From Prauserella halophila (GTDB lineage Bacteria > Actinomycetota > Actinomycetes > Mycobacteriales > Pseudonocardiaceae): a stretch of DNA of 64,000 bases. Under the pieces are notes generated by a model. That model ran no database searches, was not told where the DNA came from, and saw only the letters and a list, made by a program, of their open reading frames with translations. The stretch's first letter is position 1. Every line of letters begins with the position of its first letter. The stretch is from the NCBI RefSeq assembly GCF_024171895.1, contig NZ_JAMTCQ010000008.1:186001-250000 (forward strand), in the 5' to 3' direction. This document shows, one piece after another, positions 37,941-46,459 of the stretch. Both the position numbers and the translations under genes were made by a program.

Positions 37941-38983
37941 GCCCGGCGGCGAAGGACCCGGCGGCGAAGGACTCCGTGACGCTCGAGGTGCCGGGACCGG
38001 ACGGGCGGATCACGCCGGTCACGATCTCCAGTCCGGGCAAGGTGTTCTTCGCCGAACGCGGCGAGACGAAACTCGACCTGGTGCGCTACTACGAGGCCGT
38101 CGCGGAACCGCTGTTGGCGACGCTCGGCGGCAGACCGCTGCTCATGGAGCGCCACCCGAACGGCGCGGGTGGGAAGTCGTGGTGGCAGAAGCGGGTGCCC
38201 TCGTCCGTCCCGGACTGGCTCACCACGACCGTCGTGGCCACACCGAACGGCACGACCAGCGACGCGCTCGTCGCCGCCGATCTGGCGCACGTGCTGTGGG
38301 CGGTGAACCTGGGCTGTCTCGGCTTCCACGTCTGGCCCTACCGCGCCGCGGCGCCCGAGGTGGCCGACGAGCTGCGGATCGACCTCGATCCCTCCCCCGG
38401 GGTCACGTTCGCCCAGGTGCGCGAGGCGGCCGTACGGGCGCGTGCCCTGCTCGGCGAACTCGGCATCGAGCCGGTCCTCAAGACGACCGGCTCCCGCGGA
38501 CTGCACCTGTACGTGCGCCTGGAGCCGCGGTGGGACAGCTACACCGTGCGCGCCGCCGCCGTCGCCCTCGGCCGCGAACTGGAACGGCGCCATCCGGACC
38601 TGATCACCGCACAGTGGTGGAAGGAGGAGCGCGGCGCGCGCGTGTTCGTCGACTTCAACCAGAACGCGCCGCACAAGACGGTGTTCGGCGCCTGGTGCGT
38701 CCGTCCGGTCACCGGCGCTCGCGTGTCGGCGCCGATCACCTGGGACGAGCTGGCCGACGTCGATCCGCGCGCACTCACGATCGCCACGGTGCCCGCCCTG
38801 CTGGCCGAGCGCGGCGACCCGTGGGCGGGCATCGGCGAGCGGCCGCAGTCGCTCGAACCACTGCTGGAGATGTCGCGGCGGGACCTGGCCTCGGGGCTGA
38901 TGGACGCGCCGTGGCCGCCGGTGTATCCGAAACAGCCCGGCGAACCGCCGCGCGTGGCGCCGAGCAGGGCCAAGAAGACCTGA
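37937..38983 (+). CDS. Prim-PolC type DNA repair polymerase (LigD polymerase-like)
   Basis: 348 aa. This is an archaeo-eukaryotic primase superfamily polymerase. The catalytic DxD is in ELRIDLDPSPGVTF (D149, D151) and the third acidic residue is in VFVDFNQNAPHKT. KTTGSRGLHLYV is the conserved substrate-binding segment. VFFAERGETKLDLVRYY near the N-terminus is typical of LigD Pol domains. The N-terminal 12 residues contain a PAAKDPAAKD repeat. The ATGA overlap with ligC indicates joint expression. No Ku gene is visible in the window. Confidence 0.92.
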   Translation: MSPAAKDPAAKDSVTLEVPGPDGRITPVTISSPGKVFFAERGETKLDLVRYYEAVAEPLLATLGGRPLLMERHPNGAGGKSWWQKRVPSSVPDWLTTTVVATPNGTTSDALVAADLAHVLWAVNLGCLGFHVWPYRAAAPEVADELRIDLDPSPGVTFAQVREAAVRARALLGELGIEPVLKTTGSRGLHLYVRLEPRWDSYTVRAAAVALGRELERRHPDLITAQWWKEERGARVFVDFNQNAPHKTVFGAWCVRPVTGARVSAPITWDELADVDPRALTIATVPALLAERGDPWAGIGERPQSLEPLLEMSRRDLASGLMDAPWPPVYPKQPGEPPRVAPSRAKKT

Positions 38984-39040
38984 ACTCCGGCACCCCGTCA
39001 CGACGGCCGATGCCGTGGCGTCAGAGCCGGCCCCGCGGCG

Positions 39041-40399
39041 TCAGGGCTGGTCGCGGTAGCGGGGATTCGCCACGGCGAGGCGGTCGGCGACGTCCCGGCG
39101 GACGGCCTCGAGCACGGCCTCATCGCCGGTGTCGACGTCCCCGCGGCGGAGTGCGGCAGCCAGGGCGCGGGAATCGCCGACGCCGAGCGCCGCCAGCCGC
39201 CGATCGTGCCGCTGCTGCTGTGCGGCGCCGACGGCGAGTTCGCGCTGCACCATGCCGAGTGCGTGCGAGGCCTCGCCGGCGTCGTCCTCGCCGTCGGCGC
39301 CGAGGTACTCCCGCACCGCTTCGAGGAGTTCGGACGCGGTCGGCCTGCCGTGCAGCTCCGGCGCCTCGTCGGGCACCGTCACCGGATCGGGCTCGGCGGG
39401 CTCGGCACCGAGGGCGAGCAGCAGGTCGTGTTCCTGTTCGCACACCCGCCGCCCCGCCACGGCGAGTTCGACCGACCGGCTGCGCCCGGACAGGTGCCGT
39501 CGCGCCCGCATCCCGCAGCCGACGGCCAGCTCGGCCGTGCCGTAGACCTCCCACCAGTGCACGGTGTGCTCGTCCGGGCGGAACCCGGCGACCTCGGCGT
39601 AGCCGTCGAGCAGTTGCGCGCGCGAGCCGAAGCCGCCGACCGGATCGGGCGCACCGAACCGCCACGCCTTGACGCACAGCCGGCCGAGGTCCTCCATCGG
39701 GTCGCCGCGGTGCACCCGTTCCCAGTGCAGCACGGCACGCAGCCCCTCGGGACCGACGACGAGGTTGCCGGTGCGGAGGTCGCCGTGTACCGGCGTGTCC
39801 CCGGTCGCCGCGGGCCGGTGGCGGTGCAGCCACCGCAGCGCGACCTCCACGGCCGGCAGCGGTTCGTCGAGCGCGTCGCACCGCTCGGTGAGCCGTTCGA
39901 GGGGGTCCGGTGCCGCGAGCCCCGGCACCTCGCCGTCCGGAATGCGGTGGATCCGCGCCAGCACCCGGCCCAGCTCGCCGGCCAGTCCGGCGCGCGCCCG
40001 GGCGTAGTCGTCGTCGCACAACAGCCGCCGCGGCATCGTCTCGCCGTCGACGTGGCGGCTGATCAGGTACGGGGCGCCCAGGCCGGTCAGGTCGCCGTCG
40101 TCGGTGACCCGGTCCCCGGCGACGCCGTGATCGACGAGTTCGGGCGCCGGAACTCCCTGTCGCCGCGCCGCGGGCAGCACGGCCACCTCCCGCGCCGTCG
40201 TCTCGGGGGACGGCCACCCGGGACGGTCGCGGCGCAGCACCAGCCGCACCGGCTCGGCGCCGGGAGTGGTGGCTTCGAACGACCACGTCTCGCGGCGCGT
40301 CCCCGCCGACAGCCGCCGGGGTTCGCTGACCTCCACGTCGTCGCCCCACACGTCCCCGAGCCGCAGCGCCAGCCGGGTGGCCAGGTCCTCCGCCGTCAT
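39041..40399 (-). CDS. fusion: aminoglycoside-phosphotransferase-like kinase plus DUF6285
   Basis: 452 aa. Residues 1-330 are a choline-kinase/APH fold with the Brenner motif HGDLRTGNLVVGPEG and VLHWERVHRGDPMEDLGRLCVKAW (quoted in part). In the second, a His replaces the Asp expected of the usual DFG-like IDWE/LDWE motif. Residues about 345-450 resemble DUF6285 (GRPTASELLEAVREYLGADGE, quoted in part). The two are usually separate neighbouring genes in acyl-CoA catabolic loci. Drug resistance is unlikely; context points to phosphorylation of a carbon-source intermediate. ATG 40399 overlaps the small upstream frame as ATGA. Confidence 0.78.
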   Translation of the reverse strand: MTAEDLATRLALRLGDVWGDDVEVSEPRRLSAGTRRETWSFEATTPGAEPVRLVLRRDRPGWPSPETTAREVAVLPAARRQGVPAPELVDHGVAGDRVTDDGDLTGLGAPYLISRHVDGETMPRRLLCDDDYARARAGLAGELGRVLARIHRIPDGEVPGLAAPDPLERLTERCDALDEPLPAVEVALRWLHRHRPAATGDTPVHGDLRTGNLVVGPEGLRAVLHWERVHRGDPMEDLGRLCVKAWRFGAPDPVGGFGSRAQLLDGYAEVAGFRPDEHTVHWWEVYGTAELAVGCGMRARRHLSGRSRSVELAVAGRRVCEQEHDLLLALGAEPAEPDPVTVPDEAPELHGRPTASELLEAVREYLGADGEDDAGEASHALGMVQRELAVGAAQQQRHDRRLAALGVGDSRALAAALRRGDVDTGDEAVLEAVRRDVADRLAVANPRYRDQP

Positions 40400-40674
40400 A
40401 CGTGCCCGACCGGCCCGGCGGAGCCGAACGAACGGCGGGCGCACGTGCGCATCCGCACCTCCTCGGAGTCCTCGACGACGAGCCCGCCGCCGGTGACGGC
40501 AGGCGGGTCACGGGCGCGAACCGCGTGCTGTCGCGACCGCCCGCGCCCCTGCACGGCCTCGCACACCACCCGGTTTGCCCGGTCACGGCCCACCGACACG
40601 TCGTCGCCGATCCCGGCCCCGGGCATCCGGAGGCCGGTCGTGCCGCGCCCCGCCGCGGGCCGTCGGATCGCCAC
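40396..40674 (-). CDS. hypothetical protein, doubtful
   Basis: 92 aa from GTG 40674. The frame fills the gap between the enoyl-CoA hydratase stop (seven bases away) and the kinase start (ATGA overlap). Its third codon positions are mostly G or C, as expected for a gene here. The product is Arg/Gly/Val-rich with two Cys and matches nothing I know. It could be a degraded small subunit of the acyl-CoA pathway. Confidence 0.35.
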   Translation of the reverse strand: MAIRRPAAGRGTTGLRMPGAGIGDDVSVGRDRANRVVCEAVQGRGRSRQHAVRARDPPAVTGGGLVVEDSEEVRMRTCARRSFGSAGPVGHV

Positions 40675-40680
40675 CCATCG

Positions 40681-41463
40681 TCACGGACCTCCCCACTCGC
40701 CGGTGAATTCCGGTTCGGTCTTGTTCCGGAACGCCTCGAAGGCCGCGCGCGCATCGGTCGTGCCGAAGTTGATCGTCTGGGCACGCGCCTCGTTCTCCAG
40801 CGCTTCCCGCAGCGTCGCATCGGCGCCCTCGTTGAGCAGCGCCTTCGTCTGGGCGAGCGCGACGGGCGGACCCGCGGCGATCGCGGCCGCCGTCTCGGTG
40901 ACGAACGCATCGAGCTCGCCCGCGGGTTTCACCCAGGTCACCAACCCGAGCCGCTCGGCCTCCTCGGCGCCGACGAAATCGGCCAGCAGTGCGATGCGTT
41001 TGGCCTGCTGCAGTCCGACGAGTTTGGGCAGCAGCCACGATCCGCCGAAGTCGAGCGACAGCCCGCGCTTGGTGAAGATCTGACTGAACCGCGCCCGGTC
41101 GGAGGCCGCCACGAGGTCACACCCGAGCGCGAGATTCCAGCCCGCGCCGACGGCGACGCCGTCGACCTGCGCGATCGTGGGCGTCTCCACGTCGTGCAGC
41201 GCGATCGCGGTGCGGTTGACCAGGTGCATGCGCTGCAGCGGATGCAGTCCCGACTCCACGGACAGGTCGGCACCGGCGCAGAAGTCGCCGCCGGCACCGG
41301 TCAGCACGATCGCCCGCGTCCGCTCGTCGGCGTCGGCCTCGCGCAGCCGTTCGGCCAGCTGCGGCCACGTCTCCACGTCGATCGCGTTCTTGCGCTGCGG
41401 GCGATTGAGCGTGATCGTCGTGACGGCGTCGCTGTGGGACACCTTTACGGTCGGTTCGTCCAC
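40681..41463 (-). CDS. enoyl-CoA hydratase/isomerase family protein
   Basis: 260 aa, single crotonase domain. The oxyanion-hole regions are present: GGDFCAGADLSVESG and IAQVDGVAVGAGWNLALGCDLVAA (quoted in part). LSLDFGGSWLLPKLVG is in the place of the catalytic-Glu helix and has Asp at one usual acidic site, which is common in isomerase-like members. GTG 41463 follows GGAAGG. It lies 155 bp downstream of an acyl-CoA dehydrogenase gene, with a six-copy repeat array between. Confidence 0.9.
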   Translation of the reverse strand: MDEPTVKVSHSDAVTTITLNRPQRKNAIDVETWPQLAERLREADADERTRAIVLTGAGGDFCAGADLSVESGLHPLQRMHLVNRTAIALHDVETPTIAQVDGVAVGAGWNLALGCDLVAASDRARFSQIFTKRGLSLDFGGSWLLPKLVGLQQAKRIALLADFVGAEEAERLGLVTWVKPAGELDAFVTETAAAIAAGPPVALAQTKALLNEGADATLREALENEARAQTINFGTTDARAAFEAFRNKTEPEFTGEWGGP

Positions 41464-41478
41464 GGGCCTTCCTTCCGG

Positions 41479-41574
41479 TCTCGGTGCTGCGGTGTCTCGG
41501 TGCTGCGGTGTCTCGGTGCTGCGGTGTCTCGGTGCTGCGGTGTCTCGGTGCTGCGATGTCTCGGTGCTGCGGTG
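41479..41574. repeat. tandem array, 6 x 16 bp
   Basis: Six contiguous copies of TCTCGGTGCTGCGGTG start at 41479, 41495, 41511, 41527, 41543 and 41559; only the fifth has a single change (GATG). The array lies between the acyl-CoA dehydrogenase and enoyl-CoA hydratase genes and would be part of their transcript. Confidence 0.95.
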
Positions 41575-41618
41575 CGGACCCGGCCGCGTCCCTGCTGCGG
41601 GCGGTGCGGCCGCCGGGC

Positions 41619-42713
41619 TCAGAGGCACAATGCGTCGGCCAGGCGCGCGCGGTGGTCGGCCGGAGTGCCCAACAGCAGCTCGGAGGTCTTGGCGCGCTTG
41701 TAGTACAGGTGCGCGTCGTGCTCCCACGTGTAGCCGATGCCGCCGTGCAGTTGCAGGCCGGCCGCCGCGGTGTCGAAGGCGGCCGGGCCGAGCACGACCT
41801 GCGCCAGCGCCGCCGCCTCGGGCAGCGCGGCCGGATCGTGATCGGCGGTCCACGCCGCGTGCCACAGCACCGCTTCCGCCTGCTCGCACGAGGCGTACAG
41901 GTCGGCGCACGCGTGTTTGACGGCCTGCTGCGACCCGATGGGCCTGCCGAACTGCACGCGCGCCTTCGCGTACTCGACCGTGTCGGCGAGCACCCGGCGC
42001 ATCCCGCCGAGCTGTTCGGCGGCGAGGGCCACGGCGGCGCGGTGCCACACCGCCTCCAGCACACCTGCGGGGTCGCCGCACGGCACGCGGCGCGCCGACG
42101 TCCCGGCGAACTCCGCGCGCGCCATCCGCCGGGTCGGGTCGAGGGTGCGCGACGGCCGCCACGAGACGGCCCCGCCGTCGGCCAGGAACCAGCCGTGGTC
42201 GGCGTACACCAGGACGTGGTCGGCCGACGGGCCGTCGACCACGAACGCCGCCTCCCCGGCGAGCCGCCAGTGGCCGCCGTCCCGCGCCGCCTGCACGCTG
42301 TCGGCCGCCGAACCCCACCGGCCACCGGTGCCGGCCACGGCCACCGCAGCGGTCTGCTGTCCCGCCGCGATCCCCGGCAACAGCTCCTCGGCCAGGGAGT
42401 CGTCACCGAGGGCGGCCACGGTGTCGGTCGCCAGCACCGCGGAGGACAGATACGGCACCGGCGCCAGCGCGGCGCCCAGTTCCGCGAGCACGACGCAGCG
42501 TTCGACGTGCCCCGCTCCTGCTCCCCCGGACGCCTCGGGCACGAGCAGTCCGGTCATCCCGAGCGTCGCCAACTGTGTCCACAGTCGACGGTCGATGCCC
42601 TCGCCGTCGTCGGCCATGACCTCGCGGACCCGCTGCGGCGGGCAGTGATCGGCCAGCAGGGCCCGGACGCTGTCGCCCAGCCCGGTCTGTTCCTCGTCGA
42701 GTATCAGCCGCAT
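41619..42713 (-). CDS. acyl-CoA dehydrogenase family protein
   Basis: 364 aa. N-terminal helical domain (LILDEEQTGLGDSVRALLADHCPP, quoted in part), a middle beta domain and a C-terminal FAD/flavin-contact bundle (KARVQFGRPIGSQQAVKHACADLY, quoted in part; QLHGGIGYTWEHDAHLYYKRA, quoted in part). It is shorter than classical FadE enzymes. It forms a pair with the next dehydrogenase, so an alpha2-beta2 heterotetrameric enzyme like mycobacterial FadE26-FadE27 steroid enzymes is likely. ATG 42713 lies nine bases after the upstream stop. Confidence 0.9.
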   Translation of the reverse strand: MRLILDEEQTGLGDSVRALLADHCPPQRVREVMADDGEGIDRRLWTQLATLGMTGLLVPEASGGAGAGHVERCVVLAELGAALAPVPYLSSAVLATDTVAALGDDSLAEELLPGIAAGQQTAAVAVAGTGGRWGSAADSVQAARDGGHWRLAGEAAFVVDGPSADHVLVYADHGWFLADGGAVSWRPSRTLDPTRRMARAEFAGTSARRVPCGDPAGVLEAVWHRAAVALAAEQLGGMRRVLADTVEYAKARVQFGRPIGSQQAVKHACADLYASCEQAEAVLWHAAWTADHDPAALPEAAALAQVVLGPAAFDTAAAGLQLHGGIGYTWEHDAHLYYKRAKTSELLLGTPADHRARLADALCL

Positions 42714-42722
42714 CGCCCGGAT

Positions 42723-43940
42723 TCACCTCGCCTGCGTGCCGACGCGCAGCTCACGGAACGGCACGTCGCGGTCGACCCGGGGTTCTTTCGGCAGTCCCAG
42801 TACGCGGTCGCCGATGATGCCGCGCTGGATCTGGTTGGTGCCGCCCGCGATGCTGGAGGCCGGCGTCGCAGTGATCGCGAGCGCCAGCGCGTCCCCGGAC
42901 GAATCGCCGGGATCCCACGCGATCGCGCGAGGACCGGCCACGAGACCCGCCACCCGCACCGCCTGCCACAGCACCTGCGCACCGGCCAGTTTCGCCACCG
43001 ACCCGCGTGCGCCCGGCGCGAGGCCGGCGTCGCTCTGCTGCTGCAACCGGGCGTTCAGCAGCGCCAGCTTCCGTTCGGCGGCGTACAGCTCGGCCAGCTC
43101 CGCGCGAAGGACCGGGTCGTCGGCCACTCCCCGCACGCGGGCGACGTCGCGGAGGCTGTCGAACGTCATCGGGTCGTAGCGGCGCCGCACCGAACCGCCG
43201 ATCGACACGCGTTCGTGCCCGAGCATCGTCACCGCCGCCGCCCACCCGGCGTCGACCTCGCCGATCACCGCGTCCGCGGGGATCCGCACGTCGTCGAAGT
43301 ACACCTCGTTGAACGGCGCCGAGCCGGTCATGTCCCGCAACGGCCGCACGGTAACGCCCGGTGCGTGCATGTCGACGACGAACATCGTCAGGCCACGGTG
43401 TTTCACCGCGTCCGGGTTCGTGCGCGCCAGCAGGGCACCGAAGCCGGCGTACTGCGCACCCGAGGTCCAGACCTTCTGGCCGGTCACGAGCCAGTCGCCG
43501 GCGGCGTCGCGCACGGCGCGGGTCTGCAGGCTCGCCACGTCCGACCCGGCGCCGGGCTCGGAGAACAGCTGGCACCAGATCTCCTCACCCCGCAGCAACG
43601 GCGGCAGGTACCGCGCCTTCTGCTCGTGTGTGCCCAGATCCACCAGGGTCGGCCCGCACATGCCCATGCTGATCAGGAACACGCCCGTCGGCAGGTCGTA
43701 GGCCGCCGCTTCCTCCTGGAAGATCTGCTGTTCGGCGGCCGTCAGCCCCTGCCCGCCGTACTCGGCTGGCCAGGTCAGTCCCGCCAGGCCGGCGTCGTAC
43801 AGCGCGGCCTGGAACCGTCGGGCGGCCGCGAGCTGCTGCTCGGTCGGTGCGCTCTCGCTCGCCTCGGGGACATGATCGTCACTGCGCGGCGCATGCTCGG
43901 CGAGCCAGTCACGGACCCGTTCCCGGAACCCCGTCGTCAT
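42723..43940 (-). CDS. acyl-CoA dehydrogenase
   Basis: 405 aa. Full three-domain fold, with QLFSEPGAGSDVASLQTRAV (quoted in part) and VTGQKVWTSGAQYAGFGALLARTNP (quoted in part) in the beta domain and a GGTNQIQRGIIGDRVLGLPKEP (quoted in part) C-terminal FAD-binding signature. ATG 43940 has GAGGGGAGCGCG in front. It is encoded between the CoA ligase and the shorter dehydrogenase, so it probably oxidises the ligase product. Confidence 0.93.
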   Translation of the reverse strand: MTTGFRERVRDWLAEHAPRSDDHVPEASESAPTEQQLAAARRFQAALYDAGLAGLTWPAEYGGQGLTAAEQQIFQEEAAAYDLPTGVFLISMGMCGPTLVDLGTHEQKARYLPPLLRGEEIWCQLFSEPGAGSDVASLQTRAVRDAAGDWLVTGQKVWTSGAQYAGFGALLARTNPDAVKHRGLTMFVVDMHAPGVTVRPLRDMTGSAPFNEVYFDDVRIPADAVIGEVDAGWAAAVTMLGHERVSIGGSVRRRYDPMTFDSLRDVARVRGVADDPVLRAELAELYAAERKLALLNARLQQQSDAGLAPGARGSVAKLAGAQVLWQAVRVAGLVAGPRAIAWDPGDSSGDALALAITATPASSIAGGTNQIQRGIIGDRVLGLPKEPRVDRDVPFRELRVGTQAR

Positions 43941-43950
43941 CGCGCTCCCC

Positions 43951-45489
43951 TCATCCCGCGGCGGCCGCGTAGCGCGCCGTGAGCGTGTGCTTGACCAGTT
44001 TTCCGGTGGGAGTGCGCGGCAGTTCGTCGACGAAGTCGACCGACTGCGGCGCCTTGTAGTGCGCGATCCGCTCCCGGACGTAGCCGAGCAGCTCGTCGGC
44101 GAGCTCCGCACCCGCGTCCACTGTGGACATCGGCTGCACCACCGCCTTGACCTGCTCGCCCATCTCGGCGTCCGGCACGCCGATGACGGCCACGTCGGCC
44201 ACGGCGGGGTGCAGCGTCAGCACGTCCTCCACCTCTTGCGGGTAGATGTTCACCCCACCGGAAATGATCATGAACGCCTTGCGGTCGGTGAGATACAGGT
44301 ATCCCTCGGCGTCGAGGTGGCCGACGTCGCCGCTCGTGGCCCAGTTCGGATGCTCGGGATGCTGTGCGCCGCGGGTCTTGTCCGGTTCGTTGTGGTAGAC
44401 GAACGACACCTCGTCGCGTTCGAAGTAGACGGTGCCGATCTCCCCGGCGGGCAGTTCGGCGCCGTCGTCGTCACAGATGCGGACGACACCGAGCCCGGCA
44501 CGGCCGACCGAACCCGGGCGTTCGAGCCATTCCTGCGGCGAGATGAACGTGATGCCGGCACCTTCGGTGGAGGCGTAGTACTCGTGGAGGATCGGCCCCC
44601 ACCACTCGATCATCGCCTGCTTGACCTCGACCGGGCACGGCGCGGCGGCGTGAATCGCGACCCGGTGGCTGGACAGGTCGTACCGTCCGCGGGTCTCGCC
44701 GGGCAGCTTCAGCATCCGCACGAACATCGTCGGCACCCACTGGCTGTGCGTCACGCCGTACGTCTCGATCGCGCGCAGGGCCGCCTCCGGCTCGAACCGC
44801 TCCATCATCACGAGCGTTCCGCCCACCGCGTGCACACACGCGCCGTACCGCAGCGGCGCCGCGTGGTACACCGGAGCAGGCGAGAGGTACGTGATGGTCT
44901 CGTCGAAGCCGTACATCAGCTGCACCAGCGGCAGCAGCGGGTTTCCGGGATCGTCGATCTGCCGTTCGGGCAGGGTCACCTTGATGCCCTTCGGCCTGCC
45001 CGTCGTGCCGGACGAGTAGAGCATGTCGGCGCCCGCAGGCTGATCGTCCGGCCGTTCGGGCGACGCGGCCGCCAACACGGCGTCGTAGTCGTCGTAGCCC
45101 GCCACGGCTCCGCCGTAGGCCAACATCACGGGCACGTCGACCCGTTCGGCGACCCGGGTGACGAGCTCCCCCAGCGGCGCGGACACGACGAGCGCCGTCG
45201 CACCGGAGTCGGACACGATGTAGGCGATCTCGTCGGCGGTGAGATGACTGTTGACCGCGGTGATGTAGAGACCGGAGCGGACCGCAGCCCAGTACACCTC
45301 GTAGGCGCGGAGCGAGTTGTCGCTGAGCAGCGCGACGGTGTCGCCGGTACGGAATCCGTCGGCGCGCAAGGCGTTCGCCAACCGGACCGAGCGGTCGTCG
45401 AGTTCGCCGTAGGTCAGCCGGTCGCCGGAGCCGGCCATGATGACGGCCGGCTTGTCGGGCCGCGTGGCGGCGAAGGTACCCGGATACAT
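43951..45489 (-). CDS. AMP-forming acyl-CoA synthetase
   Basis: 512 aa. The ATP-binding P-loop is LYSSGTTGRPKGIK. Later motifs are EYYASTEGAG, GEIGTVYF, ATSGDVGHLDAEGYLYLTDRKAFMIISGG (quoted in part) and the catalytic Lys in PRTPTGKLVK. It activates a carboxylic acid as a CoA thioester for the dehydrogenases just downstream (10 bp spacing). Substrate chain or ring type is unknown. The gene is divergent from the TetR gene across a 105-bp spacer. Confidence 0.93.
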   Translation of the reverse strand: MYPGTFAATRPDKPAVIMAGSGDRLTYGELDDRSVRLANALRADGFRTGDTVALLSDNSLRAYEVYWAAVRSGLYITAVNSHLTADEIAYIVSDSGATALVVSAPLGELVTRVAERVDVPVMLAYGGAVAGYDDYDAVLAAASPERPDDQPAGADMLYSSGTTGRPKGIKVTLPERQIDDPGNPLLPLVQLMYGFDETITYLSPAPVYHAAPLRYGACVHAVGGTLVMMERFEPEAALRAIETYGVTHSQWVPTMFVRMLKLPGETRGRYDLSSHRVAIHAAAPCPVEVKQAMIEWWGPILHEYYASTEGAGITFISPQEWLERPGSVGRAGLGVVRICDDDGAELPAGEIGTVYFERDEVSFVYHNEPDKTRGAQHPEHPNWATSGDVGHLDAEGYLYLTDRKAFMIISGGVNIYPQEVEDVLTLHPAVADVAVIGVPDAEMGEQVKAVVQPMSTVDAGAELADELLGYVRERIAHYKAPQSVDFVDELPRTPTGKLVKHTLTARYAAAAG

Positions 45490-45545
45490 GACGGCTCCTC
45501 CTCGAACCGAGACGTTCCTGCGAGCCTGCCCCGCGCACCCGGAAG

Positions 45546-45561
45546 CAGTCAATGCCGACTG
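45546..45561. promoter_or_regulatory. inverted repeat between the CoA ligase and TetR genes
   Basis: CAGTC (45546-45550) and GACTG (45557-45561) with a 6-bp spacer form a 16-bp imperfect palindrome in the divergent promoter. It is a candidate TetR operator. Confidence 0.4.
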
Positions 45562-45594
45562 TTCCCGAGCGGCCTCCGGGCTTACGCTGCGGGC

Positions 45595-46359
45595 ATGACG
45601 GACCGCGCCCGCCCTCCGGACGGAGGAACGACCGACGAACCGGCACCCGCCGCGACCTCCGAACGCGGCTCCACACCACCGACCGCGCCGCGAGTGGCGC
45701 CGTCCACCGTGCCGCGCAGCCGCGAGGAGCGCCGCGCGGACAGCCGCGAACTGATCCTCGACGCCGCCGTCGAATGCCTCGTCGAGCGTGGCTACGCGGG
45801 CGCGTCCACACTGGCGATCCAGGCCGGGGCGGGCGTGTCCCGGGGCAGACTGCTGCACCATTTCCCCTCCCGCGACGGACTGCTCGTCGCTGCGGCCCAG
45901 CACCTGGCCGTACGCCGACTCCGGGAGACCGAACAACGCGTGTCCGAGGCACTGGCGGGTCACCCCGACAGCCCCGAGCGCGTCGACCGGTGCATCGAAC
46001 TGCTGTGGGCCACGTTCCACGAACCGCATTTCTGGGCCGCGGTGGAACTGTGGACCGCCGCGCGCACCAACACGGCCCTCGCGAGCGCACTGCGTCCCGC
46101 CGAGCGACAGCTGCGCGAGTCGATCCGTGCGGTCACCGACCGGATCTGGAGTCCGTCGGTCCGCAACCACCCGCGCTACGAGGAGCTGTGCGAACTGTTG
46201 TTCACCAGCATGCGCGGCGCCGCATTGCCGTACACCTTCGACGCACGGGACCCGGCGACGGATCGCCATGTGGCCGTGTGGCAGTCCGCTGCGCGAGCGC
46301 TGTTGTCCGGCGACCAGGGATCATCCGGTGGTCTTGACCGTGATCGGCACGAGGCGTAA
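45595..46359 (+). CDS. TetR family transcriptional regulator
   Basis: 254 aa. A disordered Pro/Thr-rich leader (1-40) precedes the TetR helix-turn-helix (residues about 50-95: LILDAAVECLVERGYAGASTLAIQAGAGVSRGRLLHHF, quoted in part). The C-terminal ligand domain is unassigned. A TACGCT -10-like element ends six bases before the ATG, so it may be leaderless. Divergence from the CoA ligase operon suggests it represses that operon and itself, with an acyl-CoA as the likely inducer. Confidence 0.9.
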   Translation: MTDRARPPDGGTTDEPAPAATSERGSTPPTAPRVAPSTVPRSREERRADSRELILDAAVECLVERGYAGASTLAIQAGAGVSRGRLLHHFPSRDGLLVAAAQHLAVRRLRETEQRVSEALAGHPDSPERVDRCIELLWATFHEPHFWAAVELWTAARTNTALASALRPAERQLRESIRAVTDRIWSPSVRNHPRYEELCELLFTSMRGAALPYTFDARDPATDRHVAVWQSAARALLSGDQGSSGGLDRDRHEA

Positions 46360-46459
46360 CTATTGCACAGGCCACATTTCTCACCGGTGACCCTGTCCGT
46401 GCCGTCCACGACGACCCCCTCCAGGATGGCGACGATCCCTCCAGATGGCGAGGTCAACG

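Noticed and set aside
39041-40399. Aminoglycoside resistance gene
   Set aside because: The kinase fold alone does not show drug resistance. The DUF6285 fusion and acyl-CoA gene context point to metabolism.
41479-41574. CRISPR array
   Set aside because: The units are directly contiguous with no unique spacers, the 16-bp length is too short, and no cas gene is nearby. The same applies to the arrays at 243, 4164 and 10036.
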